From: CAYXXN01 sp964469055 | GTDB lineage: Bacteria; Acidobacteriota; Thermoanaerobaculia; Multivoradales; JAHEKO01 | Direction of reading: 5' to 3' | DNA length: 14,632 bases | Assembly: GCA_964469055.1 (NCBI GenBank) | Contig: CAYXXN010000063.1 | Coordinates: 1 to 14,632, forward strand | Shown here: positions 7,359 through 14,114 of the stretch, piece by piece | How positions within the stretch are numbered: position 1 is the first letter of the stretch | How the letters are laid out: each line of letters starts with the position of its first letter | Program-made: the position numbers and the translations under genes | Notes under the pieces: generated by a model | What the model saw: only the letters and a program-made list of their open reading frames with translations | What the model was told of the DNA's origin: nothing | Database searches by the model: none

Positions 7359-7367
7359 GCCTGTCAA
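7339..7367 (-). promoter_or_regulatory. Strong sigma70-like promoter of the toxin-antitoxin module
   Basis: On the minus strand a consensus TTGACA (7367-7362) is followed, after 17 bases, by TACCAT (7344-7339). Transcription should start near 7332, about 11 bases before the antitoxin ATG. It is the best promoter match in the window and lies inside the predicted operator. Confidence 0.7.
7355..7362. repeat. 8-bp direct repeat flanking the toxin-antitoxin module (right copy)
   Basis: GGAGGCCT is identical to the copy at 6666-6673 on the other side of the module. It overlaps the right operator arm and abuts the -35 box. Confidence 0.3.
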
Positions 7368-7398
7368 CACCGGGGCTGCGGCGGTCCACCGCTGGGCC

Positions 7399-7794
7399 TC
7401 ACCAAGGCAGCGTCCCCGTCGCCGCTCGGCCGAGCCAGAGGGCTACGAGTGCCGCGAGGTGGGCGAAGAGCAAGCCGTGGACGGCACGCGGCGTGGGGAC
7501 GCGCAGGCGGCCGCCGATCACCAGGCCCCAGGCCAGCCAGCCCACCACGAGCTCGACGGCGATCAACGGCGCGAGCGGATGGGCGACGAAAGCGGCCCAG
7601 AGGTCGCCGTCAGCCAGTTGATCGAAGCCGCGGGTCAGGCCGCAGCCCGGGCAGGGGATCCCCGTCAGGCGGCGCAACAGGCACCAAGTGCTCTCCCGTC
7701 CGGCAGGCAGGTGCGTGGCGCGCAGCAGGAGCAAGGCCGCTGCCGCGGCGAGGCCGGTCAAGACCCAGGGAGTTCGGCTACGGGAGGCAGGCAC
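7399..7794 (-). CDS. DUF2752 small membrane protein
   Basis: The 131-residue protein has an N-terminal hydrophobic helix (about 10-25), the DUF2752 signature IPCPGCGLTRGFDQL (about 46-60) with two cysteines in a CPGC arrangement, and two further helices (about 73-93 and 105-123). The function of the family is unknown; the cysteine pair suggests metal or redox chemistry but this is unproven. The start is GTG at 7794, 9 bases after the DUF4190-like stop, without a good Shine-Dalgarno, so it is probably coupled to the upstream gene. Its last 11 codons and stop have a diverged duplicate at 6621-6656, beyond the toxin gene. Confidence 0.8.
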   Translation of the reverse strand: MPASRSRTPWVLTGLAAAAALLLLRATHLPAGRESTWCLLRRLTGIPCPGCGLTRGFDQLADGDLWAAFVAHPLAPLIAVELVVGWLAWGLVIGGRLRVPTPRAVHGLLFAHLAALVALWLGRAATGTLPW

Positions 7795-7803
7795 CGCGCC
7801 GGC

Positions 7804-8097
7804 TCATTTGCCCGCCAGGCCAGCCAAGGCGGCCAGGCCGCCGAAGAACAGGATAACGACGAGGCACATCGCCAGGGCGACGATCATGAGGATGGTCATC
7901 ACCATGCCCATGACCTTGCCGACCGAGGCCAGCGTGCGGCCCTCGATCGGCGCCTCCCCCGCGGCGATCGCCTTGAGCTCGCCGTTGCCGAGCACCCACG
8001 CCACCACGCCCAAGAACGGGCACATGAGGATGCTCAGGATGCCCAACACCAGGGCGGTCACCGCCCTGCCGCTCGCCGAACCCGGACTCGTCTCCAT
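7804..8097 (-). CDS. DUF4190-like two-helix membrane protein
   Basis: The 97-residue protein has two hydrophobic segments (about 11-36 and 61-95) separated by a short polar stretch, GNGELKAIAAGEAP. The pattern TALVLGILSILMCPFLGVVAWVLG followed by a small turn and the second helix is that of DUF4190, whose function is unknown. The ATG at 8097 is 39 bases after the DUF4870 stop. No strong Shine-Dalgarno is seen: the purine-rich stretch lies too far upstream. It is probably in one transcript with DUF4870 and DUF2752. Confidence 0.75.
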   Translation of the reverse strand: METSPGSASGRAVTALVLGILSILMCPFLGVVAWVLGNGELKAIAAGEAPIEGRTLASVGKVMGMVMTILMIVALAMCLVVILFFGGLAALAGLAGK

Positions 8098-8136
8098 GCC
8101 CGTCGCCCACGGCGCGAGGCCGTCGGCGCCCCTCCC

Positions 8137-8517
8137 TCAGAACTTGTCGGCGTACTGGCTGATGCCCGGGATGATGAAGCGCTGCCCGTTGACGCCCTTG
8201 ATGATGCACATGACGTGCAGGGCGAGGAAGGCGAGCGACAGGAACGGCGTCAACATCGAGAGCACGCAGCCCAGCCCCATCCCCATGGTGCCGAGCACCG
8301 TCGTGATCACGGTGATGCCGATCCAGAAGATGATCTCGCCGACCAGCAGCACCAGGCCGTGCTTGGCGTGCCACTGGACTTCCTTGTCGTCCTTCTCGAC
8401 CAAGAGAGGCACCAAGGCGAGGAGCCACAGGTACGAGAGGACGATCATGAGGCTCCGGTTCGAGGACACACCGGAGTCGGCGGGCGGGGGCGGCGGCGGA
8501 GTCATCGGTTCGCTCAT
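8137..8517 (-). CDS. DUF4870 / Tic20-like membrane protein
   Basis: The 126-residue protein starts with a short Pro-rich tail (residues 5-12 include six prolines), then SYLWLLALVPLLVEKDD, a polar WHAKHGLVLL segment and two long helices, ending in KGVNGQRFIIPGIS. This is the DUF4870 pattern, distantly related to Tic20; the bacterial role is not established. The ATG at 8517 has AAGGAG (8535-8530) 12 bases upstream, a rather long gap; a second ATG four codons in is possible. A promoter lies at 8563-8591. Confidence 0.82.
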   Translation of the reverse strand: MSEPMTPPPPPPADSGVSSNRSLMIVLSYLWLLALVPLLVEKDDKEVQWHAKHGLVLLVGEIIFWIGITVITTVLGTMGMGLGCVLSMLTPFLSLAFLALHVMCIIKGVNGQRFIIPGISQYADKF

Positions 8518-8562
8518 GGCGAGACGGCTCTCCTTGGTCGTTGGAACGGACGAAACGCAGTG

Positions 8563-8591
8563 AGTCTATACACCGTCCGGGGTCGGCTCAA
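8563..8591 (-). promoter_or_regulatory. Predicted promoter of the DUF4870-DUF4190-DUF2752 operon
   Basis: On the minus strand TTGAGC (8591-8586), 17 bases, then TAGACT (8568-8563). An overlapping TATAGA (8570-8565) gives a 15-base spacing instead. The predicted leader is about 38 bases and includes the AAGGAG site. Confidence 0.5.
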
Positions 8592-8632
8592 CGTAGCCGC
8601 CGAGGCGGCCGGCAGGATGGCTCCAGCCCCGG

Positions 8633-8902
8633 CTACTTCGGCTTGGTGAAGACGAACTCGGTCGAGCCGGGCGTGCGCTCGTTGTAGCGCTTGTTGAAGT
8701 CCTCGTCGCTCATCACGAGCAGGAGGATGCCCTCGATCAAGCCGAGCAGTCCGCCGAAGCCGCAGGTGACGACCGTGGCGACGATGCAGATCACGCCGGC
8801 CGTCGTCGAGCCCAGGTAGAAGTGGTGCACGCCCAGGCCGCCGAGCAGAACCCCGAGGATGCCCGCCGTCATCTTCTGCTTGCCGCGTCCCTGTCCTTCC
8901 AT
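8633..8902 (-). CDS. TM2-domain membrane protein
   Basis: The 89-residue protein is a typical TM2 domain: a short basic N-terminus, helix one with GVLLGGLGVHHFYLG, a helix with TCGFGGLLGLIEGILLL, and a charged tail SDEDFNKRYN ending in FVFTKPK. The family is widespread but without a firm bacterial function. The frame allows a TTG start two codons earlier, but the ATG at 8902 is preferred because AAGGGAGG (8916-8909) lies 6 bases before it. It has its own promoter and is followed by a 115-base gap holding the DUF4870 promoter, so it is probably a separate unit. Confidence 0.88.
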   Translation of the reverse strand: MEGQGRGKQKMTAGILGVLLGGLGVHHFYLGSTTAGVICIVATVVTCGFGGLLGLIEGILLLVMSDEDFNKRYNERTPGSTEFVFTKPK

Positions 8903-8982
8903 TCGCAACCTCCCTTGCGCGCCGCATCGCGTCCGCCGCTGCGGCGGCCGCGGGACAAGCCGTTCATGAATTGTCGTCGGGC

Positions 8983-9011
8983 ACTCTACTGCCGGCCCTG
9001 GCCGCCGTCAA
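8983..9011 (-). promoter_or_regulatory. Predicted promoter of the TM2 gene
   Basis: On the minus strand TTGACG (9011-9006), 17 bases, then TAGAGT (8988-8983). Transcription would start near 8976 and give a leader of about 74 bases containing the palindrome TTCATGAA (8963-8970). It lies in the 140-base gap between bshA and the TM2 gene. Confidence 0.6.
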
Positions 9012-9042
9012 CGGCGATGGCCGCCGGGGCGAACGGGCAGTT

Positions 9043-10170
9043 TCACGACCCGTTGTCGAGCACCCGCCGGTAGACCTCACGGTACCGCCCGACGATCTTC
9101 TCCTCGGCGTAGCGCTCGACGGCGAGCCGGCGGCCCTCGCGGCCGAAGGCCTGCCGCAGCGGCTCGTCGGAGAGGAGCCGCGCCGCCGCGTCGGCCATCC
9201 CCTCGACGTCGCCCACCGGCAGGAGGAACCCGGTCGTGCCGTCGTCGACCACCTCGGGAAGACCGCCCACGCGGCTGGCGATGACCGGAACCTCGCAGGA
9301 GAGGGCCTCGAGGGCGGCGAGACCGAAGGACTCGGTCTCCGAGGGCAGGAGGAACAAGTCGGCGCCGGTCAGAAGCTCCTCGACCGCATAGGTGCCGCCG
9401 CCCACGAAGGTCACCGTGTCGCAGAGGTCGTTGCCCCGGCAGTACTGCTCGACCTTGGCGCGGTCGGGGCCGTCGCCCACCAGGAGCAGGCGGACGGGGA
9501 AGGAGCGCCGCAGCCGCTCGTGGACGGCGATGATGTCCATGACCCGCTTGACGGGCCGAAAGTTCGAGACGTGGATGACGATGCGCTCGCCGGGGCGCGC
9601 CCAGGCCCGGGCCCCAGGCTGCCCCTTGGCGAGCTCGCCGCGCGCCGGGTCGATGAAGTTGGGCACCACCTCGATCGGCTTCTCGATCCCGAACTGGCTC
9701 GCGGTCTCGCGTTTGAGCCACTCCGAGACGGCGGTGACGGCGTCGCTCCTCAAGATCCCGAAGCGGGTGGTCGCGAGATAGTTGGGGTCGTTGCCCACCA
9801 GGGTGATGTCGGTGCCATGCAGCGTGGTGACCACCTTGAGCGGCCGCGGCGAGAGGATCTCCCGCGCCAGGACCGCCGAGACCGCGTTGGGCACCGCGTA
9901 GTGCACGTGCAGGAGCTCCAGGTCCTGGTGGGCGCAGACCTCGACCATCTTGGTCGCCAGGGCGAGCGAGTAGGGCGGGTACTCGAAGAGCGGGTAGTGC
10001 GGGACGATCACCTCGTGGAAGGCCAGGCGCGGCCCCGGCTTGAGCCGAGCCGGCAACGCGTAGCTGATGACGTGCACGTCGTCGCCGCCGGCGGCGAGCG
10101 ACATGGCGAGCTCGGTGGCGACGACGCCCGAGCCGCCGAGGGTCGGGTAGCAGCTGATCCCGATCCTCAC
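9043..10170 (-). CDS. bshA: Bacillithiol biosynthesis glycosyltransferase BshA
   Basis: BshA joins GlcNAc from UDP-GlcNAc to L-malate, the first step of bacillithiol synthesis. The 375-residue length is normal. GT4/GT-B fold motifs are clear: CYPTLGGSGVVATEL (7-21), HVHYAVPNA (88-96), TTLHGTDITLVG (115-126), SNFRPVKR (202-209), and the sugar-nucleotide EX7E motif ESFGLAALE (280-288). The conserved CYPTLGGSG and HGTDITLVG segments separate BshA from general GT4 enzymes. The GTG at 10170 overlaps the bshB1 TGA (GTGA, 10167-10170) and has GGGAG 6 bases upstream. It is the last gene of the bsh operon although it acts first. Confidence 0.95.
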   Translation of the reverse strand: MRIGISCYPTLGGSGVVATELAMSLAAGGDDVHVISYALPARLKPGPRLAFHEVIVPHYPLFEYPPYSLALATKMVEVCAHQDLELLHVHYAVPNAVSAVLAREILSPRPLKVVTTLHGTDITLVGNDPNYLATTRFGILRSDAVTAVSEWLKRETASQFGIEKPIEVVPNFIDPARGELAKGQPGARAWARPGERIVIHVSNFRPVKRVMDIIAVHERLRRSFPVRLLLVGDGPDRAKVEQYCRGNDLCDTVTFVGGGTYAVEELLTGADLFLLPSETESFGLAALEALSCEVPVIASRVGGLPEVVDDGTTGFLLPVGDVEGMADAAARLLSDEPLRQAFGREGRRLAVERYAEEKIVGRYREVYRRVLDNGS

Positions 10171-10913
10171 CGCAGGCTCCCGGCAACCAAGGTGAGCGGA
10201 TCGGCGACGGCCAGCGGCAAACGGCTCCAGTAGGGCTCGCCGAAGGTAACGCCGATCACCAAGCCGTAGTGGCGGGCGCGGCCCTCGATGGAGGCCCGGA
10301 ACTCGGGCGAGGAGACACGCGTCGGCGGCTCTCCTTGGCCGGCAGCCACCGCCACCACCCCCGAGGAGTGGAGCTGCGAGGCGTAACAGTCGAGCGCTGC
10401 CATCTTGGCGGGCCAGGCCTCGCTGACGTCGACGATGAACGTGGGGTCGAACGGATCATGCTGCATGAAGGCGAAGAGGGCGGCCGGCCGGTGGGGCTCG
10501 CCGGCGCCGCGGCGCGCCAGCCCCGAGTAGAAGCAGGCGGCCTCGACTAGCTGCGAGCCACGGGCGTGGTCGGGGTGGCGATCGACCGGCGAGGGCCCGA
10601 GGACGATCTCCGGCCGCCACTGGCGGAGCTTGGCGATGACGGCGTCCTCCTCGTCGCGACCGGTGCGCAGCCCCCCGTCGCCGCAGTTCAAGAAATCGAC
10701 CGCCACCGCCCCCAGCGCCGCCGCCGCCGAGCGCGCCTCGCGCTCCCGCTGTTCGGGAGTGCCGCGGGTGCCCGCCTCGCCGCGGGTCAGGTGCAGGACG
10801 CCCACCCGGCGCCCGCGCTGGGCGAGCTTCGCCAGCGTCCCGCCGCAACACAGCTCGACGTCGTCCGGGTGGGCGCCGATCGCCAGCAGGTCGAGCTTCA
10901 CGGACTCACTCAC
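10167..10913 (-). CDS. bshB1: Bacillithiol biosynthesis deacetylase BshB1
   Basis: BshB removes the acetyl group of GlcNAc-malate to give GlcN-malate. The 248-residue protein is a LmbE/PIG-L zinc deacetylase: AIGAHPDDVELCCGGTL (11-27) with H15 and D18, and DRHPDH (111-116) with H116 as the third likely zinc ligand; D17 is the expected general base. Length agrees with BshB1 (about 235-250). The GTG at 10913 overlaps the bshC stop by 4 bases (GTGA, 10910-10913). The frame is open for 27 more codons upstream, but these overlap bshC and do not look like the family. Flanking bshA and bshC support this over other PIG-L functions. Confidence 0.94.
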   Translation of the reverse strand: MSESVKLDLLAIGAHPDDVELCCGGTLAKLAQRGRRVGVLHLTRGEAGTRGTPEQREREARSAAAALGAVAVDFLNCGDGGLRTGRDEEDAVIAKLRQWRPEIVLGPSPVDRHPDHARGSQLVEAACFYSGLARRGAGEPHRPAALFAFMQHDPFDPTFIVDVSEAWPAKMAALDCYASQLHSSGVVAVAAGQGEPPTRVSSPEFRASIEGRARHYGLVIGVTFGEPYWSRLPLAVADPLTLVAGSLR

Positions 10914-12544
10914 GGGACGATCACCGAGAGCTGCCGCGCCTCGAGGTCCAGTTGCGCGAAGAGCGCTTCGACGAAGCGCTCTCCCAAACGGCACGGGAAG
11001 TGGGCGGCCGAGAGCGTGCGCTCTTGCGGCGTGCCCAGGGGACAGCAGGCGGCGCGAAGGTCGTGGGCGCGCTGGCGGGTCACCTCGTCGCGCCGTGCCG
11101 CCGCCGCCGCGACCTTGCCGGCCAGAGCGTCGAGACCGCGCTCGATGTGGGCACGGGTCTTCGCGAGTGGGCCGGCGAGGTTCGCGTCGAGGGCGCGCGC
11201 GCCGGCCGCCAGCTCGTCGAGGGCGGCGGCGATGCGCTCGCGCGCCGGACCGACGAGCGCGCCGGGAGCCTGGCCGGCGAGCGCCCCGTCGAGGTCGAAG
11301 CCGGGCGTCACGAGCGCCGCCAGATCGAAGGGGAGCTCGGCGAGCTTGCGCAGGCGGTGCGGCTCGAGCACCAGCGTCTGCGGGCGCAGCGCCACCGCCG
11401 GCGCCGCCACGCCCAACAGTCCGTAGAGCGGCGCCGCCTGCGGCAGGTAGGACACCTCGCCGGGGCCCATCACCTGCAAGGCGGTGCCCAAAACCGCGTC
11501 TTGGACGGCGGGCCGGGCGAGCACCCCGGGGGAGACGACGGCCGGGTTGTCGCGAATCGCGGCCAGCAGTTCGTCGACCCGCCGCGGCGCGGCCGTACCG
11601 CCGCGCGGCACCCAGCCGGCGCCCTCCCAGGAGATACGGCGACGCTCGCCGCCGGCGAGGAAGAAGAGCGGCGAGGTGTCGGGCTGGGGCTCGACTTGCA
11701 GGGAGTAGCCGCGAGCGGTGATCGCAGCATCGGCGGCCGCCAGCGCCGCCCCCACCTCCTCCCGCTTCTCGATCAGCGCCGCCAGGTGGGGTCGCTGGGC
11801 CGCCTTGAGTTCAGGTAGGAAAGCGTCGAGGAGGAGAGGACATCGCTCACCCAGAAGTTGTGCGAACCATCGTGCGAAGGCCTCTCCGAACCGCGCGGCG
11901 GGCCGGTACCAGCGCGCCAGCCCCTCGAGCCTGGCGGACGCCTCGGCCGGCAGAGCGGCGCGCAGGACCGTCAGCAACTCCTCGACCTTCGGACCCAGGC
12001 TGCGCATCCCGAGCGGCATGAGCGGCGCCGGGTCGGGGCCGAGGTCGAGTCGCAGCGTCCCCTGCGGCGTCTCGAAGGCCGTCCACGAGGCCTCGCGCCA
12101 ATCGTGGTCCTCGGTCGCCATCCAGAAGACGGCGACGGCCGGCCGGCCGGCGGCCGTCAGGCGCTCGGCCCAGAGCGTGGCCGCCGCGGCCTTGGTGAGG
12201 GCGTAGAGGGGGCCTCCCAAGAGACCCGGCTGTTGGCCGGTCGCGACGACCAGGGTCGCCGGATCGGCGAGCTTCGCCGCCAGCCTTTCTCCGGCGGGAT
12301 GGCCGTAGCTCGCGTTGCTGACGGCGAGGGCCGCGGCCAGGTCCCGGCGGTCGACGGCCGGCGCCTCGAGCTCCGCCTCCTCGCCCGGCTGGACCAGCCT
12401 CAGGGGCGCCAGCAGATCGCGGTCGCGGCCGGTGAGGAAGGCGGCGGGCAGGGGAGCGAGGAGCCCCGCCGCGGCGAGATCGACGCCGGCCGGCCGGGGC
12501 GCCGGGAGGCTGGCGGCCGACGATGTTGCGGCGCTCGCTGTCAC
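10910..12544 (-). CDS. bshC: Bacillithiol synthase BshC (putative cysteine ligase)
   Basis: BshC carries out the last step, adding cysteine to GlcN-malate. The 544-residue product matches the family length (about 540). Family landmarks are ATGQQPGLLGGPLYALTKA (101-119), VFWMATEDHDW (139-149), a central helical part rich in Ala/Glu, a long C-terminal coiled-coil-like stretch, and a C-terminal LGERFVEALF region. The GTG at 12544 was chosen because AGGGGAG (12556-12550) lies 5 bases before it; GTG at 12550 is in frame but overlaps that site. The frame continues upstream for a further 1 kb, antisense to the Dus gene, and that part is not real. First gene of the operon, divergent from the Dus gene. 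Confidence 0.92.
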   Translation of the reverse strand: MTASAATSSAASLPAPRPAGVDLAAAGLLAPLPAAFLTGRDRDLLAPLRLVQPGEEAELEAPAVDRRDLAAALAVSNASYGHPAGERLAAKLADPATLVVATGQQPGLLGGPLYALTKAAAATLWAERLTAAGRPAVAVFWMATEDHDWREASWTAFETPQGTLRLDLGPDPAPLMPLGMRSLGPKVEELLTVLRAALPAEASARLEGLARWYRPAARFGEAFARWFAQLLGERCPLLLDAFLPELKAAQRPHLAALIEKREEVGAALAAADAAITARGYSLQVEPQPDTSPLFFLAGGERRRISWEGAGWVPRGGTAAPRRVDELLAAIRDNPAVVSPGVLARPAVQDAVLGTALQVMGPGEVSYLPQAAPLYGLLGVAAPAVALRPQTLVLEPHRLRKLAELPFDLAALVTPGFDLDGALAGQAPGALVGPARERIAAALDELAAGARALDANLAGPLAKTRAHIERGLDALAGKVAAAAARRDEVTRQRAHDLRAACCPLGTPQERTLSAAHFPCRLGERFVEALFAQLDLEARQLSVIVP

Positions 12545-12600
12545 GCTCACTCCCCTGAACCGCCCGCTCCCCACTCGCCGTTTCCGGCCGGGGCGTCGGG

Positions 12601-12609
12601 ATCGTACCA
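12601..12609 (-). promoter_or_regulatory. Extended -10 promoter for the bsh operon
   Basis: On the minus strand TGGTACGAT (12609-12601) reads as an extended -10 (TGn followed by TACGAT). No good -35 box is seen. Transcription would begin near 12594, about 50 bases before bshC. It sits back to back with the -10 of the Dus gene. Confidence 0.4.
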
Positions 12610-12619
12610 GCGCCCCCGG

Positions 12620-12625
12620 TAGAAT
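12620..12625 (+). promoter_or_regulatory. -10 box of the Dus gene, leaderless transcript
   Basis: TAGAAT ends 6 bases before the GTG at 12632, so the transcript should start at or next to the start codon. No Shine-Dalgarno or clear -35 is present. The same hexamer precedes the tmRNA gene. Confidence 0.5.
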
Positions 12626-12631
12626 CCGCCC

Positions 12632-13618
12632 GTGCTGCGCTACGCAACGGTCGCCGTCGATCCGCCGCTCGTCCTCGCCCCCATGGCCGGGGTGACGGAC
12701 CGCGACTTCCGGCTCCTCGTACGGCGCATCGGCGGGGTGGGAGTGGTGACCATGGAGTTCATCTCCTCCCGCGCCATCGTCGGCGGCCACCAGCGGGCCC
12801 TGGAGCTCATGCGCTTCTCGCCCGAGGAGCGGCCGCTCTCGATCCAGATCTACGGCTCGGACGTGGCGACCATGGCCGAGGCGGCGACCATCGTCGAGGG
12901 CCTGGGCGCCGACGTCTGCGACATCAACATGGGCTGCCCGGCCAACCGCGTGCTCAAGGGTTGCGCCGGCGCGGCGCTCATGGGCGACCTCGACCTCGCG
13001 CGCCGCATGGTCCACGAGGTCAAGAAGCGTCTCACGATCCCGCTCACGATCAAGTTCCGCCTCGGGCTCGACGACCGGCGGCACGCCTATCTCGAGCTCG
13101 GCCGCATCTGCGAAGGGGAAGGCGCGGCGGCGGTCGCGATGCACGCCCGCACGGCACGTCAGATGTTCACCGGCGAGGCCGACTGGTCGGCGATCGCGCG
13201 CTTGAAGGAGACGCTCTCGATCCCGGTCATCGGCAACGGCGACGTCAAGGAGCCCGACGACACGCTGCGGCTCATGGCCGAGACCGGCTGCGACGGCGTG
13301 ATGATCGGTCGCGCCGCCACCAAGAACCCGTGGATCTTCCGCCAGATCGCCGCGCGGCGTTCCGGCGGCCGGGTGCCGGAGCCCACGCTCGAGGACCGCC
13401 GCCGGCTCGTCCTCGATCACTTCCATCTGCTCTCCGAGCACCCCAACGCTCGCTACGCTCTCCACAAGCTGCGCAAGTTCACCGGCTGGTACACCCACGG
13501 CCTGCCCAACGGGCGGCGCCTCCGCCAGCAGATCCAGCAACTCCCCGACGTACCCTCGTTCGTCGCCGCCGTCGAGCGTTTCTTCGTCGACGTGGCCGCC
13601 GAGGCCGAGGCGGCCTGA
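12632..13618 (+). CDS. tRNA-dihydrouridine synthase (DusB-like)
   Basis: The 328-residue flavoenzyme reduces uridine to dihydrouridine in tRNA. It has the TIM-barrel Dus pattern: LAPMAGVTDRDFR (15-27), SIQIYGSD (70-77), DINMGCPANRVLKGCAGAALM (97-117) with the catalytic Cys at 102, IKFRLG (141-146), MHARTARQMFTG (171-182), IGNGDV (201-206) and MIGRAA (225-230), the last ones binding FMN. NMGCP and the length point to the DusB/nifR3 group, but the subgroup cannot be fixed. GTG at 12632 fits the conserved N-terminus and is preceded by TAGAAT without a ribosome site. A small membrane protein gene follows after 7 bases. Confidence 0.93.
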   Translation: MLRYATVAVDPPLVLAPMAGVTDRDFRLLVRRIGGVGVVTMEFISSRAIVGGHQRALELMRFSPEERPLSIQIYGSDVATMAEAATIVEGLGADVCDINMGCPANRVLKGCAGAALMGDLDLARRMVHEVKKRLTIPLTIKFRLGLDDRRHAYLELGRICEGEGAAAVAMHARTARQMFTGEADWSAIARLKETLSIPVIGNGDVKEPDDTLRLMAETGCDGVMIGRAATKNPWIFRQIAARRSGGRVPEPTLEDRRRLVLDHFHLLSEHPNARYALHKLRKFTGWYTHGLPNGRRLRQQIQQLPDVPSFVAAVERFFVDVAAEAEAA

Positions 13619-13625
13619 GGCCTCA

Positions 13626-14066
13626 TTGGACGGCCGTCACACGATCGAGCTCGAGGCGCCGCCCCGCGCCGCCTTGAGCGCTGTGGCTGACGCGGTCGAG
13701 GACTGGGGCGGCCTGTGGCAGCCGACGATCGACGGCGGCCGCGTCGAGCTGCCGGTAGTGGCCGGCCTGCGGCGGGGCCGGCTCTCGGGCCACATCGCCG
13801 TCGAGCCCCTCGGCGCCGGCAGCCGCGTCGCCCTGACCGTCGAGGAGAGCTGCTGGTTCCTGCACAAGCCGGCGGTGGCCGTGCTGCTGATCGGCGCGGC
13901 GGGTGGCCTGGTGGGGCTGCTCTGGCCTTTCTTCCCGAGCCTCGCCGACCTCGCGCCGCTCGCCGCCTTCTTCGCTTTCATCGCCTGGTTCCTGGTGGTG
14001 GCGAGGCTGCGCACCAGCGGACCGCGCGAGCTGCTCGAGAGCCTGGCCGCCCACCCCCGCGACTGA
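13626..14066 (+). CDS. Small two-helix membrane protein of unknown function
   Basis: The 146-residue protein is not recognised with confidence. Its first 80 residues are soluble and rich in beta-type segments (HTIELEAPP, AGLRRGRLSGHIAVEPLGAGSRVALTVEE), vaguely like a SRPBCC/START-type polyketide-cyclase fold. Then come two hydrophobic helices (about 82-103 and 107-127), with a short polar tail. The start is TTG at 13626, with GAGG (13617-13620, overlapping the dus TGA) 5 bases before, which supports co-translation with dus. The gene ends 25 bases before the tmRNA -10 box. Confidence 0.7.
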   Translation: MDGRHTIELEAPPRAALSAVADAVEDWGGLWQPTIDGGRVELPVVAGLRRGRLSGHIAVEPLGAGSRVALTVEESCWFLHKPAVAVLLIGAAGGLVGLLWPFFPSLADLAPLAAFFAFIAWFLVVARLRTSGPRELLESLAAHPRD

Positions 14067-14090
14067 CCGAGCGTGGCCGGCCTCGCGTTG

Positions 14091-14096
14091 TAGAAT
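14091..14096 (+). promoter_or_regulatory. -10 box of the tmRNA gene
   Basis: TAGAAT lies 18 bases before the mature tmRNA 5' end and is flanked by GTTG and CAAC (14087-14090, 14097-14100). Transcription would start near 14103, leaving a leader of about 12 bases for RNase P to remove. No convincing -35 was found. Confidence 0.5.
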
Positions 14097-14114
14097 CAAC
14101 CCGGTTCTTTCCAT

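Noticed and set aside
8596..8609. GC hairpin between the TM2 gene and the DUF4870 promoter
   Set aside because: The loop is too small for the full stem, there is no T-run, and such repeats are frequent in this GC-rich DNA.
8971..10233. 420-codon plus-strand frame opposite bshA
   Set aside because: It mirrors bshA codons and shows no domain; bshA is clear on the other strand.
12551..13540. Upstream extension of the bshC frame
   Set aside because: It is antisense to the Dus gene, and BshC has its full length from GTG 12544 with a good ribosome site.
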